From positions 1 through 64,000 of the forward strand of contig NZ_PSSW01000008.1 in NCBI RefSeq assembly GCF_002933295.1: a stretch of DNA of 64,000 bases, given 5' to 3'. The translations under genes and the position numbers were made by a program. This DNA comes from Marinobacter flavimaris (GTDB lineage: Bacteria > Pseudomonadota > Gammaproteobacteria > Pseudomonadales > Oleiphilaceae). Below the pieces are notes generated by a model. That model was not told the origin of the DNA. It ran no database searches and saw only the letters and a program-made list of their open reading frames with translations. Each line of letters opens with the position of its first letter. The first letter of the stretch is position 1. Below, piece after piece: positions 26,938-36,635 of the stretch.

Positions 26938-28065
26938 TCACCCGAGAGAATAACCTACCAGAGCATCTGCGATTCGTGTGCAGGCCTGCCCGTCACCATA
27001 AGGGTTGTGGGCTTGGCTCATCTTACGATAGTGGCCGGGGTTGGTCAGCAGGGTACTGACGTCCGAAAGGATTCGTTCCACATCCGTGCCAACCAGTCTC
27101 ACGGTGCCGGCTTCAACGGCCTCCGGGCGTTCTGTGGTGTCCCGCATCACCAGCACGGGTTTGCCGAGGGACGGCGCTTCCTCCTGGATCCCCCCGGAGT
27201 CCGTGAGGATTAGGTAGGACCGGTTCATGAGATACACGAAGGGCAGATAGTCCAGCGGATCAATCAGGTGGATGCGCTCATGGTGGGCCAGCAGGCGTCG
27301 AACCGGGTCCTGAACATTCGGGTTCAGGTGAACGGGGTATAGGATATCGGTGTCGGAATGGGTTTCAGAGATGGCGGCCAGGGCCTGACAGATTCGCTCA
27401 AAACCGGCACCAAAGCTCTCACGCCGGTGGCCCGTTACCAGTATCAGTTTGCGGGCCGGGTCAAGGAACCCAAACTGTTTGTCAAATTCGGCGGCCAGTG
27501 CAGAAGACCCCTGAATCTTGTTCCGTACATCCAGCAGGGCATCTATAACGGTATTGCCGGTCACTCGGATATGAGCATCATTTACGCCTTCGCGGATCAG
27601 GTTCTGGCGGGCCGTCTCGGTAGGCGCAAAGTGCAATCGTGCCAGCGCTCCGGTCAGCTTCCGGTTGACCTCTTCCGGCCAGGGGGAATAGAGGTTTCCC
27701 GTGCGAAGGCCGGCCTCGACATGTCCGACAGGTATCTGCTGGTAGTAGGCGGCAAGACTGGTGGCGAGCGTGGTCGATGTGTCGCCATGGACCAATACCA
27801 TGTCCGGGCGGTAGGACTGGAGCACCTCTTCCATTCCGGTCAGGATTCGTCCGGTCAGTTCGGACAGGGACTGACCCGGCCTCATCAGATCCAGGTCGTA
27901 GTCCGGTATTAACTGAAACAGATCAAGCACCTGGTCCAGCATCTGGCGATGCTGGCCGGTGACGCAGACGCTTGATTCAAAGCGCGGATCCCCAGCCAGA
28001 CGCAAGGCCAGAGGCGCCATTTTGATGGCCTCGGGGCGGGTTCCGAAGACTGTGAGCACTCTCAT
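26938..28065 (-). CDS. wecB: UDP-N-acetylglucosamine 2-epimerase (non-hydrolysing)
   Basis: 375 residues. Family motifs: [14 protein letters not shown] at residues 5-18, [31 protein letters not shown] and [15 protein letters not shown]. Converts UDP-GlcNAc to UDP-ManNAc in the cytoplasm. First gene of a minus-strand run (wecB-wecC-two GTs-fkbM), which indicates that ManNAcA is a component of one glycan made here. Confidence 0.94.
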   Translation of the reverse strand: MRVLTVFGTRPEAIKMAPLALRLAGDPRFESSVCVTGQHRQMLDQVLDLFQLIPDYDLDLMRPGQSLSELTGRILTGMEEVLQSYRPDMVLVHGDTSTTLATSLAAYYQQIPVGHVEAGLRTGNLYSPWPEEVNRKLTGALARLHFAPTETARQNLIREGVNDAHIRVTGNTVIDALLDVRNKIQGSSALAAEFDKQFGFLDPARKLILVTGHRRESFGAGFERICQALAAISETHSDTDILYPVHLNPNVQDPVRRLLAHHERIHLIDPLDYLPFVYLMNRSYLILTDSGGIQEEAPSLGKPVLVMRDTTERPEAVEAGTVRLVGTDVERILSDVSTLLTNPGHYRKMSQAHNPYGDGQACTRIADALVGYSLG

Positions 28066-28349
28066 ATTGCGTGCCGTCCTTGGATAATGTTCGGAATTTT
28101 CAGTTACAAAACTTTACCAGATGTGCTCTGATAACTGTACAGGCTAGCAGGGTTAACTTCGCTAAAAAATAGGTCTATCGGGTGCTGTGCGCTTGTAGTA
28201 GTGCAGTGCTAGACTGAACCAAAAGTTAACAGACCTTGCCATACGGTTACGTGATGTTGCGGGGAAAGCGCGAGTTCATCACACACACTGTATCGCGGAT
28301 GAACTAAGCTTCAAGAACAGATGCCATATGTGAAGAAAGGATGGTAGTT

Positions 28350-29507
28350 ATGACCTCTTTGAGTGCCTGCTTGGGTAAGTGTCTGATTGTGACTGCTTTT
28401 ATTGCTGCGCCGCTATGTGCGGCGGCGGAAGTGATTTTTGAAGAGAACTTCGATGATCAGCCAGATTGGCATAGTGGACTGCCTGAGAATAATACCGGTG
28501 CTTTTCCTGTAAATGGTGCTGGCCCCGACCGCATCCAGAGGGTTGGTACGCATGTGATCCCCGAGGGCTGGTATAGCGTTTATCAGGATCCGACATGGGC
28601 CCCTTCAATGGGTCATCCAGATCGCCACGAAACAATAGAGATACTTGCAAGAAACTCGGATAAAGCTCGGGGAGGGCTAGGGAAGTCTTTTGTGCAACGC
28701 AGGGACTCGTCTCCGGAGCCAAGGTATAAATGGAACTCAGATGGGCAGCTGCTAAAGCTTTTTGATGAGTCACATCAGTCGCTGTATGTGGAGTTCTGGA
28801 TACGCTTCGATCCTGAGTGGACTGTTACACCCTCTGAGGATGCGAGTAAGTTATTTCGTGTTGGGAGTTGGTCGGGTACTGGTAGCGAATTTCAGGCCTT
28901 TGGCGGTGGTGAGCAAGGTCCTCTCTTTTTGTGGGATTGGAAAAGGGATAACTATGGTGTGAGGAACCTGCATACACTGCGTGGAGGTCCTCATGGTGAC
29001 AACTACACCATGACTGCAGAGCAGCGCGGCAGCCACCCGCGGGGTTCGCTGAATTTTACCACTGACCTTCAGGGGATGGGTGTGGACGGAGGAAACCCGA
29101 AGCTTGTTGATCGAGTAAATGGGGGCTATATCTCGGATAATCTCAAGCAAACCGTAGAGCATTATCAGATTTACGGAAAGAGTGAATGGACGAAAGTAGC
29201 ATTTTATGTGCAAATGAATAGTCGTCCCGGTGCCCCTGATGGCTGGCTGATGCAGTGGATTAATGATGAGCAAATCATTAACGTTCGTGATATTACTTGG
29301 GTAAGCCCAACAGAAGATGGGAGTGAAAAGTCAGTCGGTTGGGACTTTTTTTCGATTGGTGGTAATGACTACTTTAAGACCTATCCAGATTCTATTCGGC
29401 GTCAAGAGTGGTATGCAATTGATGACGTCGTCGTTAGAAACTCTATCCCGGACGGCTTGAAAGGTTCGGCTCCGCCTAGCCCACCGATAAGTATTACTAT
29501 AGATTAA
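28350..29507 (+). CDS. secreted beta-sandwich protein, possible polysaccharide lyase or carbohydrate binder
   Basis: About 385 residues from the ATG at 28350 (AAAGGA eight bases before; the ATG at 28341 is the alternative). Signal peptide ending LCAAAEV. The mature part starts IFEENFDDQPDW and has SLYVEFWIRFDPEW, WTKVAFYVQMNS and EWYAIDDVVVRN, the pattern of concanavalin-like jelly-roll domains in lyases and lectins. No PEP-CTERM tail. The only plus-strand gene among the minus-strand glycan genes, so it has its own promoter in the 284-base gap to wecB. Function not proven. Confidence 0.6.
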   Translation: MTSLSACLGKCLIVTAFIAAPLCAAAEVIFEENFDDQPDWHSGLPENNTGAFPVNGAGPDRIQRVGTHVIPEGWYSVYQDPTWAPSMGHPDRHETIEILARNSDKARGGLGKSFVQRRDSSPEPRYKWNSDGQLLKLFDESHQSLYVEFWIRFDPEWTVTPSEDASKLFRVGSWSGTGSEFQAFGGGEQGPLFLWDWKRDNYGVRNLHTLRGGPHGDNYTMTAEQRGSHPRGSLNFTTDLQGMGVDGGNPKLVDRVNGGYISDNLKQTVEHYQIYGKSEWTKVAFYVQMNSRPGAPDGWLMQWINDEQIINVRDITWVSPTEDGSEKSVGWDFFSIGGNDYFKTYPDSIRRQEWYAIDDVVVRNSIPDGLKGSAPPSPPISITID

Positions 29508-29517
29508 TACGGGTTGG

Positions 29518-30447
29518 TTAGGTTCTTGCGACGCCGACAAGTCCTATTATCCTGCCAATGAGATAAGTGCAATCAAGAGCGTACGCAAGAATTAGACTCT
29601 TTGGCCTTAAATCTCTGCATTTTGAACGAGCATAACGCTTTAGTGTAAGCGCGGCTGGGATCGCTAAATTTGCCGAGATTGAGAGCGTAGCCAGATAAGG
29701 AGTTTGGTAGGCCAATGATCCAATAGCTGCCATGATTGCGGCTGACTGAAAAATCACGAGGATGAATACAGGGTCTTGAATGCTGCTTTTGATGTCTACC
29801 TTGTATGATTGTGCATGCCATGCTTGCCTCTTAATATGCGATTTTATTGTTTTTGCGTTGCCCAAGTGTGTAACGTTAAGCGCCCTTGTTATTTTTATTG
29901 TTCCTTGCTGCTCACGGATTCTTAATGAGAAATCGGTGTCTTCACCAGACTTTTTACGGATATCAAAGCCTTTCGCTTTCGTGAATTGATCCTCAGAAAT
30001 CACGATGGAGCACCCGATTAACTCAGCGGGAAGGCAGTTACCTTCAGGACCCTCAAGTAGCCAATGTCTCTCTACCCAAGTGGCATCATTCGGTAATAGT
30101 ATTCCTCCCCCAAAAACCACCTTTTTATCTTCGTTGTTTAAGGATTTGGCCCGAATTAACCATTGGTGATCAATCGTACAGTCGGCATCAATAAATGCCA
30201 GCAGCTTACCCTTGGCCGCACTTGCGCCTATATTTCGCACTTCTCCAACATTTACGCCAAGTGCATCGACGACCTTATCAGCATATGGTCGAGCAACTTC
30301 CTTTGAGCGATCGGTGGAGCCGTTGTCTACAACGATTATTTCAAATTTTTCTCGTGGATATTCCTGCTGGATAATTGATTGAAGGCATTTTTCTATAAAG
30401 GCCTCTTCGTTTCGGCAGGGAATGATAAAAGAGAAATCAATAACCAT
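29518..30447 (-). CDS. glycosyltransferase family 2
   Basis: About 309 residues with the start placed at the ATG at 30447 (GGATGG before it); in-frame starts at 30456 and 30474 exist. GT-A domain: FSFIIPCRNEEAFIEKCL, EIIVVDNGSTDRSKEV, AFIDADCTI (DxD-like) and ARSGEDTDF-like KKSGEDTDFSLR. Two or three C-terminal membrane segments. The start lies within the end of the CapK-like gene. AT-rich. Its stop is ten bases from that of the convergent secreted-protein gene. Confidence 0.86.
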   Translation of the reverse strand: MVIDFSFIIPCRNEEAFIEKCLQSIIQQEYPREKFEIIVVDNGSTDRSKEVARPYADKVVDALGVNVGEVRNIGASAAKGKLLAFIDADCTIDHQWLIRAKSLNNEDKKVVFGGGILLPNDATWVERHWLLEGPEGNCLPAELIGCSIVISEDQFTKAKGFDIRKKSGEDTDFSLRIREQQGTIKITRALNVTHLGNAKTIKSHIKRQAWHAQSYKVDIKSSIQDPVFILVIFQSAAIMAAIGSLAYQTPYLATLSISANLAIPAALTLKRYARSKCRDLRPKSLILAYALDCTYLIGRIIGLVGVART

Positions 30448-31819
30448 TAGGGCCATCCAATAAAGAAATAACACCTTTGAACTTCCCGTTCTTACCCCGC
30501 GGAATCGCCCCTACGTACTCAATGGATACGGCCATTTCTCGGCCGGTTCTGGAGAGGAAGTTCGATTCAATAAGCTGCTCACCCACTCTCGTACTGCTGT
30601 TTTGCGGCACGATCTTGAGGGTACAATGATTTGCTCCATCCTGAACAATCTGAGCCTCCCGTATGCCTTCGAGACCCTTGAAGATGTGGTCCATCCGCCC
30701 GAGTCGCCTACCGTCAGGAGTAACGACATAGTCATCGAGACGCCCGATGATCGAGTCGAGTCCTGAGATTGCTACATTACTTGATTGGTCGTTGGTTGCG
30801 AGAACTCCGTGATCCCCGACCTGGTATCGCAGCAAAGGCATGCTCGTATTCGTCAGTGTAGTGGCAATTATCTCGCCGGCACCTTCAGCATCCGCCTCGT
30901 TTTCCAGCTCGGTTATGCCAATGATCGGGTTTATCTGATAAATCCCGCGATCATCTTGTCCTGCAAATAAAACATATTCTGCAGTGCCGTAGTAGTCGAA
31001 CACCGGGCACTGAAAGACCAACTCGATGCGGCTTCTCTGCCAGTCGAGTAGTGTTTCGGAGTTGGTGATAACCGCTTTCGGCTGAAATCCGGGCTTTGTG
31101 CCTGAGCTCTCGTAATAAGTGGCCAGATCACTGATCGCCGAGGGATAGCCGATCAGCTCCAGCGGTTGAAAGCGATCAAGATCTTTTCGGTAATGCTCAA
31201 AGGTCTGGTCGTTCAGGTGGTAACTGGAATACAGTCTTTGGTTCTCTGCTCGATTGAGCCGGGCGAACGGAGGTGAAAGCTTTTCCGGCTTCTGGATCAT
31301 GCGGCCGGCAAAGGTCGCCCGTCGGGCGCCGAACGGGACCCCATGATATTCCTCGTGATCCACCAGCAGTGCCATGGCGAGCTTATAAGTACGCTCGTCC
31401 ACATGCAGGGCCAGTGGCGTGCCCGTGCTTCCGCTAGTGTACTGAACCATAAAGGGTTTGCCATTGGGCGCGCGGAATTCGTCGCCACGCTCCCGGACGG
31501 TTTGTTTTTCCAGTATGGGCAGTTTTGCCAGATCCGAAACCTGAGTGAAATCCTGATCGCTAAGGCCATATTCGGCGAAAAGCTTCTGGTAGTACGGAAT
31601 GCTCAGCCGGCAGTAGCGGATCAGGTAGTGGAGTTGCTCGGCCTGATAGGCTTCCCGCTGTTCACTGTTCCATTCTCTGGACACCCGGACGAGCTCGCGG
31701 AGCTGATGGTAGATGCCGGTATAGCGCTTTCGGTAGAGCCTGTATCCTACGGCTGAAACCATGAGGTTCTGAAGCCAGACCGGCGATGAGAAATAAAAGG
31801 CTTCCATCTTACTTATCAT
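30437..31819 (-). CDS. CapK/PaaK-like adenylate-forming enzyme
   Basis: 460 residues of the phenylacetate-CoA-ligase superfamily: VQYTSGSTGTPLALHVDE (ATP-binding loop, about residues 124-141), VFDYYGTAEYVLFA and the hinge region GRLDDYVVTPDGR. CapK-like members in capsule loci activate an acid as an acyl-adenylate for transfer to sugar; the acid is unknown. Overlaps the acetyltransferase gene by 11 bases upstream and the glycosyltransferase start downstream. Confidence 0.85.
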   Translation of the reverse strand: MISKMEAFYFSSPVWLQNLMVSAVGYRLYRKRYTGIYHQLRELVRVSREWNSEQREAYQAEQLHYLIRYCRLSIPYYQKLFAEYGLSDQDFTQVSDLAKLPILEKQTVRERGDEFRAPNGKPFMVQYTSGSTGTPLALHVDERTYKLAMALLVDHEEYHGVPFGARRATFAGRMIQKPEKLSPPFARLNRAENQRLYSSYHLNDQTFEHYRKDLDRFQPLELIGYPSAISDLATYYESSGTKPGFQPKAVITNSETLLDWQRSRIELVFQCPVFDYYGTAEYVLFAGQDDRGIYQINPIIGITELENEADAEGAGEIIATTLTNTSMPLLRYQVGDHGVLATNDQSSNVAISGLDSIIGRLDDYVVTPDGRRLGRMDHIFKGLEGIREAQIVQDGANHCTLKIVPQNSSTRVGEQLIESNFLSRTGREMAVSIEYVGAIPRGKNGKFKGVISLLDGPNGY

Positions 31820-32441
31820 GGAGAAAGCCCTCTACCTGTTCAACGGATGGCGTGTGCAGGCGGTTGCGCAGGGGCTTGGCCGGGTTTCCTGCCAGAATAT
31901 CGCCCTCGGTGAACTCTTTGGTGACAACGCTGCCGGCGGCGACGATCGTTTTAGTCGCCATGCTTGCCATAACAACAGCGGTATTTCCTAGCCAGCAGTC
32001 TGAGCCGATGGATATCTTCTCGAAGCGTCCGCCTTGTTGCTGGATGGGTACGACGCTGCTGTCGAACTCATGTTGCCGGCTGCCACTCAATACATGCACC
32101 CCACTCCCCAGCAGCGTATTCTCCTCGATCGTGCATTTGCCGATATTGCACTGGGGGCCGATGTAGACTCCCGATTGAATGGTGGTATTCCGGTGTGAGA
32201 AGACCGTGAGAAAGCCAATGGAAATATCGTCGGACGTGCCCGGGCAGGCCAGCCGATAAAAGGCGGCCCTCAAGTAGATTCCGGTTTTGCCGGGGAACAG
32301 GCTCAGAAACTGGGAGAACGACTGAAAGATGCCATCGCTGCGGCCGCCCTTGCTAAGCAGCCAGTACAGAGCGAACAACGGAAACACCAGCACCAGAAAC
32401 AGGTTCTTGAGGCTGCGTTTGAGGGTAGACCGCAGTGACAT
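31809..32441 (-). CDS. left-handed beta-helix acetyltransferase with N-terminal membrane segment
   Basis: 210 residues. A hydrophobic segment at about residues 13-30, then hexapeptide repeats from residue 70 on (IQSGVYIGPQCNIG, CTIEENTLLGSGVHV, ISIGSDCWLGNTAVVM) and the closing AAGSVVTKEFTEGDILAGNPAK. Closest to the serine-acetyltransferase/WbbJ type that O-acetylates sugars with acetyl-CoA. Start overlaps the stop of the upstream lyase-like gene (TGATG). Confidence 0.87.
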   Translation of the reverse strand: MSLRSTLKRSLKNLFLVLVFPLFALYWLLSKGGRSDGIFQSFSQFLSLFPGKTGIYLRAAFYRLACPGTSDDISIGFLTVFSHRNTTIQSGVYIGPQCNIGKCTIEENTLLGSGVHVLSGSRQHEFDSSVVPIQQQGGRFEKISIGSDCWLGNTAVVMASMATKTIVAAGSVVTKEFTEGDILAGNPAKPLRNRLHTPSVEQVEGFLHDK

Positions 32442-35029
32442 CAGCGGTTCATCCTTGCATCAAGCCAGGCCTTTTCTCGTGCGGGCCGGAACTGGGTAAT
32501 ACCGAGACTGATACGTTGCACTATCCTGGCTATGAGTTGTGGCCAGGTCAGCAAGGGATCGCCGGCTGCGTGGATTGGCGCAGTGGCCTTATCAACGTCA
32601 GAATGAGGCGCCTCGGTTTCTGAATGCTGCGCGTAGTTCTGGGCGAGTATGATCAATATCCGCGAGAAGTGTTTCTCCGGGCTGTTTGCCAGTGTGTTAC
32701 AGGCCTGCTCCAGCCAGGTCTGCGCTGTGTGACGGTAGTCTGCGGCTTCATCTCCCTGGCTCAGTTCCGCAGCGTTGAACAAAAGCATGGCCTTGCGGAT
32801 ATCCTGGGCGACCCAAGTGTCGTTGGCAAATTCCAGCTGCTCCGGTTCCTGCAGGAACGGGCTCTCGTTCGTTTGCATCCAGGCGGTGTACTTCAGAAAG
32901 GCCTCGCGAGTGTACAGGTAGCTCGCATCGATCTCCTGATACTGCCGTTTGAGCTTGAGGAATCGGGCCATGGCGGAGAGCAGAATCAGGTAAGACCAGC
33001 CGATCTCTACATCCAGCAGGTTGCGTGCGCCGATGTCATCTCCGGGGTGGATGGTGTCCCTCATCACTTGACTTGCTTTCTCCAGCCAGCCGTTATGGGG
33101 CTCCAAAATGGCAGCGTCCATCAAAGCGGTCAGGTAGTTGCCAGTGCCCCGGGTAAACGGATATCGGTGGGTGCTGGGCTGCTCGCCCCGCACCAGGGCT
33201 TTCAGCTTGGGCACTTCCTGCTTCTTGACCGCCAGCAGCTGGGCCAGCAGGCCCCGGCTGCCATCGTGAAGGTTGACCATCCATTGGGTGAGATCCAGTA
33301 CAGCTGCGCGGGAGTCTGCCTGCCCCGTCATAAGATAGTGGTAAAGCAGACCTGTGGTGTAGCAGTGCTCTGCTGCAGGTCCACCCCCTGTTTGTCCTGG
33401 TGTGGAACTGGTGTCGTTATGCCGGGTGAAGGTCCGGTGAGTCGCAGTGTGCGCCGGCAGATAGTGGTCGGTATGCCAGAACAGTCCATGATTGTATTCC
33501 GCCCGATCTTCGTTGGTGTGGTAAATGTCGATATCCACCACGTGACGAGCAAGATCGTCCATCAATTCGAACCAACGCGAGTCTCCTGTCAGAGCGAACT
33601 GGCGGGCGAAGCCATAAATGGCGTCGTACTGATTGTTGTAGTGGGAGACAAGCGGAGGTTCACCCTCGGGCTGATAAAGGGTTTCATGGTCTGCAAAGAT
33701 GTCGCCGAAGTTACGCCAGCCGTATTCGTCGATTTGTTCGCGCTTCTGGAAGAAATTGTAGGGTCCTTCTAAGCCCTGATTAATTAGCTCATCAAGAGGG
33801 CCTTTTGGCTGATTGGCCTGGAACCATGGGAAGGCGTCTGAGGCCTCATAAACCGATGCATCGAGCACAGGGGTGAGCGGCGCATAAACCCAGCTCAGAT
33901 CGTCTTTGCGCTCTGAGTGGTCTATGAATAATGTCTGTCGTTTTCTTTCCCCACCTTGTAGTTCATAGAGCTGGCCCGAATCTTCAGGAAACAGGCCCGC
34001 TACAACCTTTCTTTGCTCTCCACATACGCTTGTTGGAAAGTTCTGCCAGAACCTGGGTACGGCTATTTGAAGGGATGTCTTATCGCTCTCCCAGATTAAC
34101 CTTGGATTGGCCCGCAGGCCGCTGGAGATTGCTTGTCCATCTTTGGAAATGCTGTACCCGCGGAACCGCGTTGTAATTTTTCCGAAGCGATCAACATGAT
34201 TGGGGCTATCCCAGTGAGTACCCCCGCTTGAATCCTGGTAAATGCCGGCGGACTGATTTGAAGTTACGGTCTTTGAGGTTTCCGGTTCTCCAGAAATAAG
34301 GGTAATGTGGCCCTCTTGAGAGAATGTCGTTTCAACGTTCAGTCCGCGAAAAAAAACGGAGCCTCTGTCTCCCAGGTCCCATAAGCCCCCTGGGTGGCTG
34401 GCTCTTCTGGGGTTATGAGGTGTTACGGACACTTCCATCAGCCCATTGGCGCTGTATATGGCAAGTTCACAGGTTACTCTCACGTGATCGGAGCCGTCGC
34501 TCTTCTTCCAGACACCGTCTTGCTTCACGGTAATGCTTACAGGGCCCGCCTCAATAACTTCCCAGTTTTCTGAGGAAATAAATTCGCAGGCACGATGATC
34601 TTCATCCTTGAGAAGGACCTTTGTCTGGGATGCTCTATCGGCTGTATTTATGCTATCCCAGGCCAAGCTATGGGCCTGAAGTTTGTAGTCCACCTCGGCG
34701 GTACCGATTATCAGTGACCCATCAACCCGCTCAATGTTCATAGTCTCGTCAGGCGCGTGCGGTACTCCTTTCTCAAGGAGCAGCGATTTTTGCCCACGGG
34801 CCTCAAGAGTGGCGAGAAAACTTATGTGAAGCCAACGGATGGAGCCGTCTGGCCAGGATGTGAGGGTTTTGGCCTGAAAAGGAACAGGGGCCGAATCCTC
34901 GCTCCGTGAGAGAGAGAGTTCGGATATATTTCTCAAGGATCCCTGAGGCAGTGGAATGCCGAGGCCAACTGGTTCATCGTTGCGAGCCAGGCCCGCATGA
35001 TCTGTTAATGTAATTCTAATAGGTTCCAT
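32441..35029 (-). CDS. PcRGLX/YetA-like protein, possible polysaccharide lyase (PL26-type)
   Basis: About 862 residues from the ATG at 35029; a TTG at 35068 would add 13. The N-terminal part (IRITLTDHAGLARNDEPVGL; LPQGSLRNI; SWPDGSIRWLHISF) matches the RIFT-barrel start of exo-rhamnogalacturonan-lyase-like proteins, and the middle third (about residues 420-720) is a helix-rich toroid with His/Tyr/Trp clusters (YNQYDAIYGFARQFALTGD; HTDHYLPAHTATHRTF). No signal peptide is visible. It may trim or edit the glycan, as other lyases do in EPS loci. A 382-codon open frame on the other strand is a shadow. Confidence 0.6.
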   Translation of the reverse strand: MEPIRITLTDHAGLARNDEPVGLGIPLPQGSLRNISELSLSRSEDSAPVPFQAKTLTSWPDGSIRWLHISFLATLEARGQKSLLLEKGVPHAPDETMNIERVDGSLIIGTAEVDYKLQAHSLAWDSINTADRASQTKVLLKDEDHRACEFISSENWEVIEAGPVSITVKQDGVWKKSDGSDHVRVTCELAIYSANGLMEVSVTPHNPRRASHPGGLWDLGDRGSVFFRGLNVETTFSQEGHITLISGEPETSKTVTSNQSAGIYQDSSGGTHWDSPNHVDRFGKITTRFRGYSISKDGQAISSGLRANPRLIWESDKTSLQIAVPRFWQNFPTSVCGEQRKVVAGLFPEDSGQLYELQGGERKRQTLFIDHSERKDDLSWVYAPLTPVLDASVYEASDAFPWFQANQPKGPLDELINQGLEGPYNFFQKREQIDEYGWRNFGDIFADHETLYQPEGEPPLVSHYNNQYDAIYGFARQFALTGDSRWFELMDDLARHVVDIDIYHTNEDRAEYNHGLFWHTDHYLPAHTATHRTFTRHNDTSSTPGQTGGGPAAEHCYTTGLLYHYLMTGQADSRAAVLDLTQWMVNLHDGSRGLLAQLLAVKKQEVPKLKALVRGEQPSTHRYPFTRGTGNYLTALMDAAILEPHNGWLEKASQVMRDTIHPGDDIGARNLLDVEIGWSYLILLSAMARFLKLKRQYQEIDASYLYTREAFLKYTAWMQTNESPFLQEPEQLEFANDTWVAQDIRKAMLLFNAAELSQGDEAADYRHTAQTWLEQACNTLANSPEKHFSRILIILAQNYAQHSETEAPHSDVDKATAPIHAAGDPLLTWPQLIARIVQRISLGITQFRPAREKAWLDARMNR

Positions 35030-35147
35030 TTGACGTCTACTACCCACGTCCGTTTGGGGAAACTTCAATGATTGCTACAGGATAGCGCTTTATTCCCGTA
35101 ACATAAAGTAACATTTCGACCCGTCGTGATTTGATGGATTGGCCGAT

Positions 35148-36611
35148 TCATGGTGTGAATCTATTCTGATTTTTCACATCAAAAAGAACCGAGCGGATCA
35201 GGCCCCATTCTTCGGTTTTCCCAAGGATAAGCCAGGCGCAAGAGATGGTTACGGCAGCGGATACCACCACATGGCTTGTCCCGAGTATAAAAAAACGGAT
35301 CAGGAAATGAGTTTCCGAAATCGAAATAGCCATTGTCACCAGGGCCCCTGCGGCTGATCCAATCAAGCCAGGCATGCAAAGCATTGCCAGGCGAGCCAGG
35401 CCGAAATGGACCTGCGCCTGCAGAATGAGAAGCAGGGCAGCCGTCGTTGCGACTGCGAGCCAACCTCGCCACCATGCCATGGCCTCCAGACTGTGGGTTG
35501 CCCATTGCCAGAGAATCACCGTGATCGCCAGGGTGGAGGCAACATCAAACCAGAACAGCAGTTTTACCCGCCCCTGGGCAATGATGGCATCGCTGATCAG
35601 CGCAAACAGGCAGAATGTAAAGAAGAAGAGTCCAAAAGGCTCAAGCAGCGGGGCGAACTTGCTCCAGTCAGGGCCGAGCAAAACACGGACGATAAGGTCT
35701 GGATAGCTCATTATGAAGACAGTGATTGGTGCCAGGGCGGAGATCATTAATGCGAGGCTGAGTCGGATTCGGAAGGCTAGTTGCAGAGGATCGCTTTTCG
35801 CGTTGGCTATGGCTGCGAGCAAGGGTTCGCTCATCGGAATAATGGCGGATAAAGCGGGTAGTAAGCTGATTTCTCTCACAAGGTTGTACCCGCCCAACTG
35901 GGAAGTTCCGAAAGCCTTGGAGACAAGAAGGTTATCGACCTGTGATCGAGTAAAACCGACGATGCCTCTCAGGAGCAACCATTGCGAGAACTGCCACTGC
36001 TCCCGCAGCCTGGACAAGGACCAGCGCGGCCGATATCTCTCAACTCGGTAAGAGCCAACAGTAAAGATAATCGCTGCCACGAGGTTGCCAATTATGATTG
36101 CCCAGTAGCTAGGCTCGATTGCCGCGATCGTAACCACCGTTGCGAATGAAACTCCCTTTTGCCAGAGACTCAGTTTAAAAAGTGGCTTGTAGTTTATCTG
36201 ACGTGCGAGCCGGAACATGCCGGGGGTTTTTAAAGCGCGTATTGGTAACGCCAGTGAAGCGACAGCGAGTGCCATCGTAAGGTCCGGCTCCTGGAACCAA
36301 TCTGCTACGAACGGGGAGGTAATTATGACGATCAGCGCAATGGTCGTTTTTGAGAGGATGTCGAGGGTCCAGGCTGTGTTGAGATCTTCGTCTTCCAGCA
36401 CGGACTTTTGCACGATGTATTGCTGATTGCCGGTCTCTACCAGCAGTTCGAAAAACTGAAGGGCAATGGTTACCAGTGCGACAACGCCGAAATGATCGGG
36501 CGTGAGCAGCCGGGCAAGTATCAGCGTGCTGACGATACCGAGCCCGCGATGAATGAGCTGTAATCCGAGCAGCAAGCCAGAGCTCTTGATAACTTGAAGG
36601 CTAAGAGACAT
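35148..36611 (-). CDS. second Wzx-type oligosaccharide flippase
   Basis: 487 residues, 12-14 membrane segments, opening SSGLLLGLQLIHRGLGIVST then ARLLTPDHFGVVALVTIALQ, typical of the MATE-related polysaccharide flippases. It is not a recent copy of the one at 20616-22058: alignable motifs are limited to the family signature. Presence of two suggests two lipid-linked products or a replaced set of glycan genes. Confidence 0.87.
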   Translation of the reverse strand: MSLSLQVIKSSGLLLGLQLIHRGLGIVSTLILARLLTPDHFGVVALVTIALQFFELLVETGNQQYIVQKSVLEDEDLNTAWTLDILSKTTIALIVIITSPFVADWFQEPDLTMALAVASLALPIRALKTPGMFRLARQINYKPLFKLSLWQKGVSFATVVTIAAIEPSYWAIIIGNLVAAIIFTVGSYRVERYRPRWSLSRLREQWQFSQWLLLRGIVGFTRSQVDNLLVSKAFGTSQLGGYNLVREISLLPALSAIIPMSEPLLAAIANAKSDPLQLAFRIRLSLALMISALAPITVFIMSYPDLIVRVLLGPDWSKFAPLLEPFGLFFFTFCLFALISDAIIAQGRVKLLFWFDVASTLAITVILWQWATHSLEAMAWWRGWLAVATTAALLLILQAQVHFGLARLAMLCMPGLIGSAAGALVTMAISISETHFLIRFFILGTSHVVVSAAVTISCAWLILGKTEEWGLIRSVLFDVKNQNRFTP

Positions 36612-36635
36612 CGATGTCGGGCTTGAGGTTAACTC

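Noticed and set aside
28066..28349. Sigma-54 promoter before the secreted beta-sandwich gene
   Set aside because: The nearest GG...GC pairs have spacing of 12 rather than 10, and no dyad of the PEP-CTERM type was found.
32624..33772. 382-codon open frame on the plus strand
   Set aside because: It lies wholly antisense to the lyase-like gene, has no ribosome binding site or family motif, and is explained by codon bias of the real gene.
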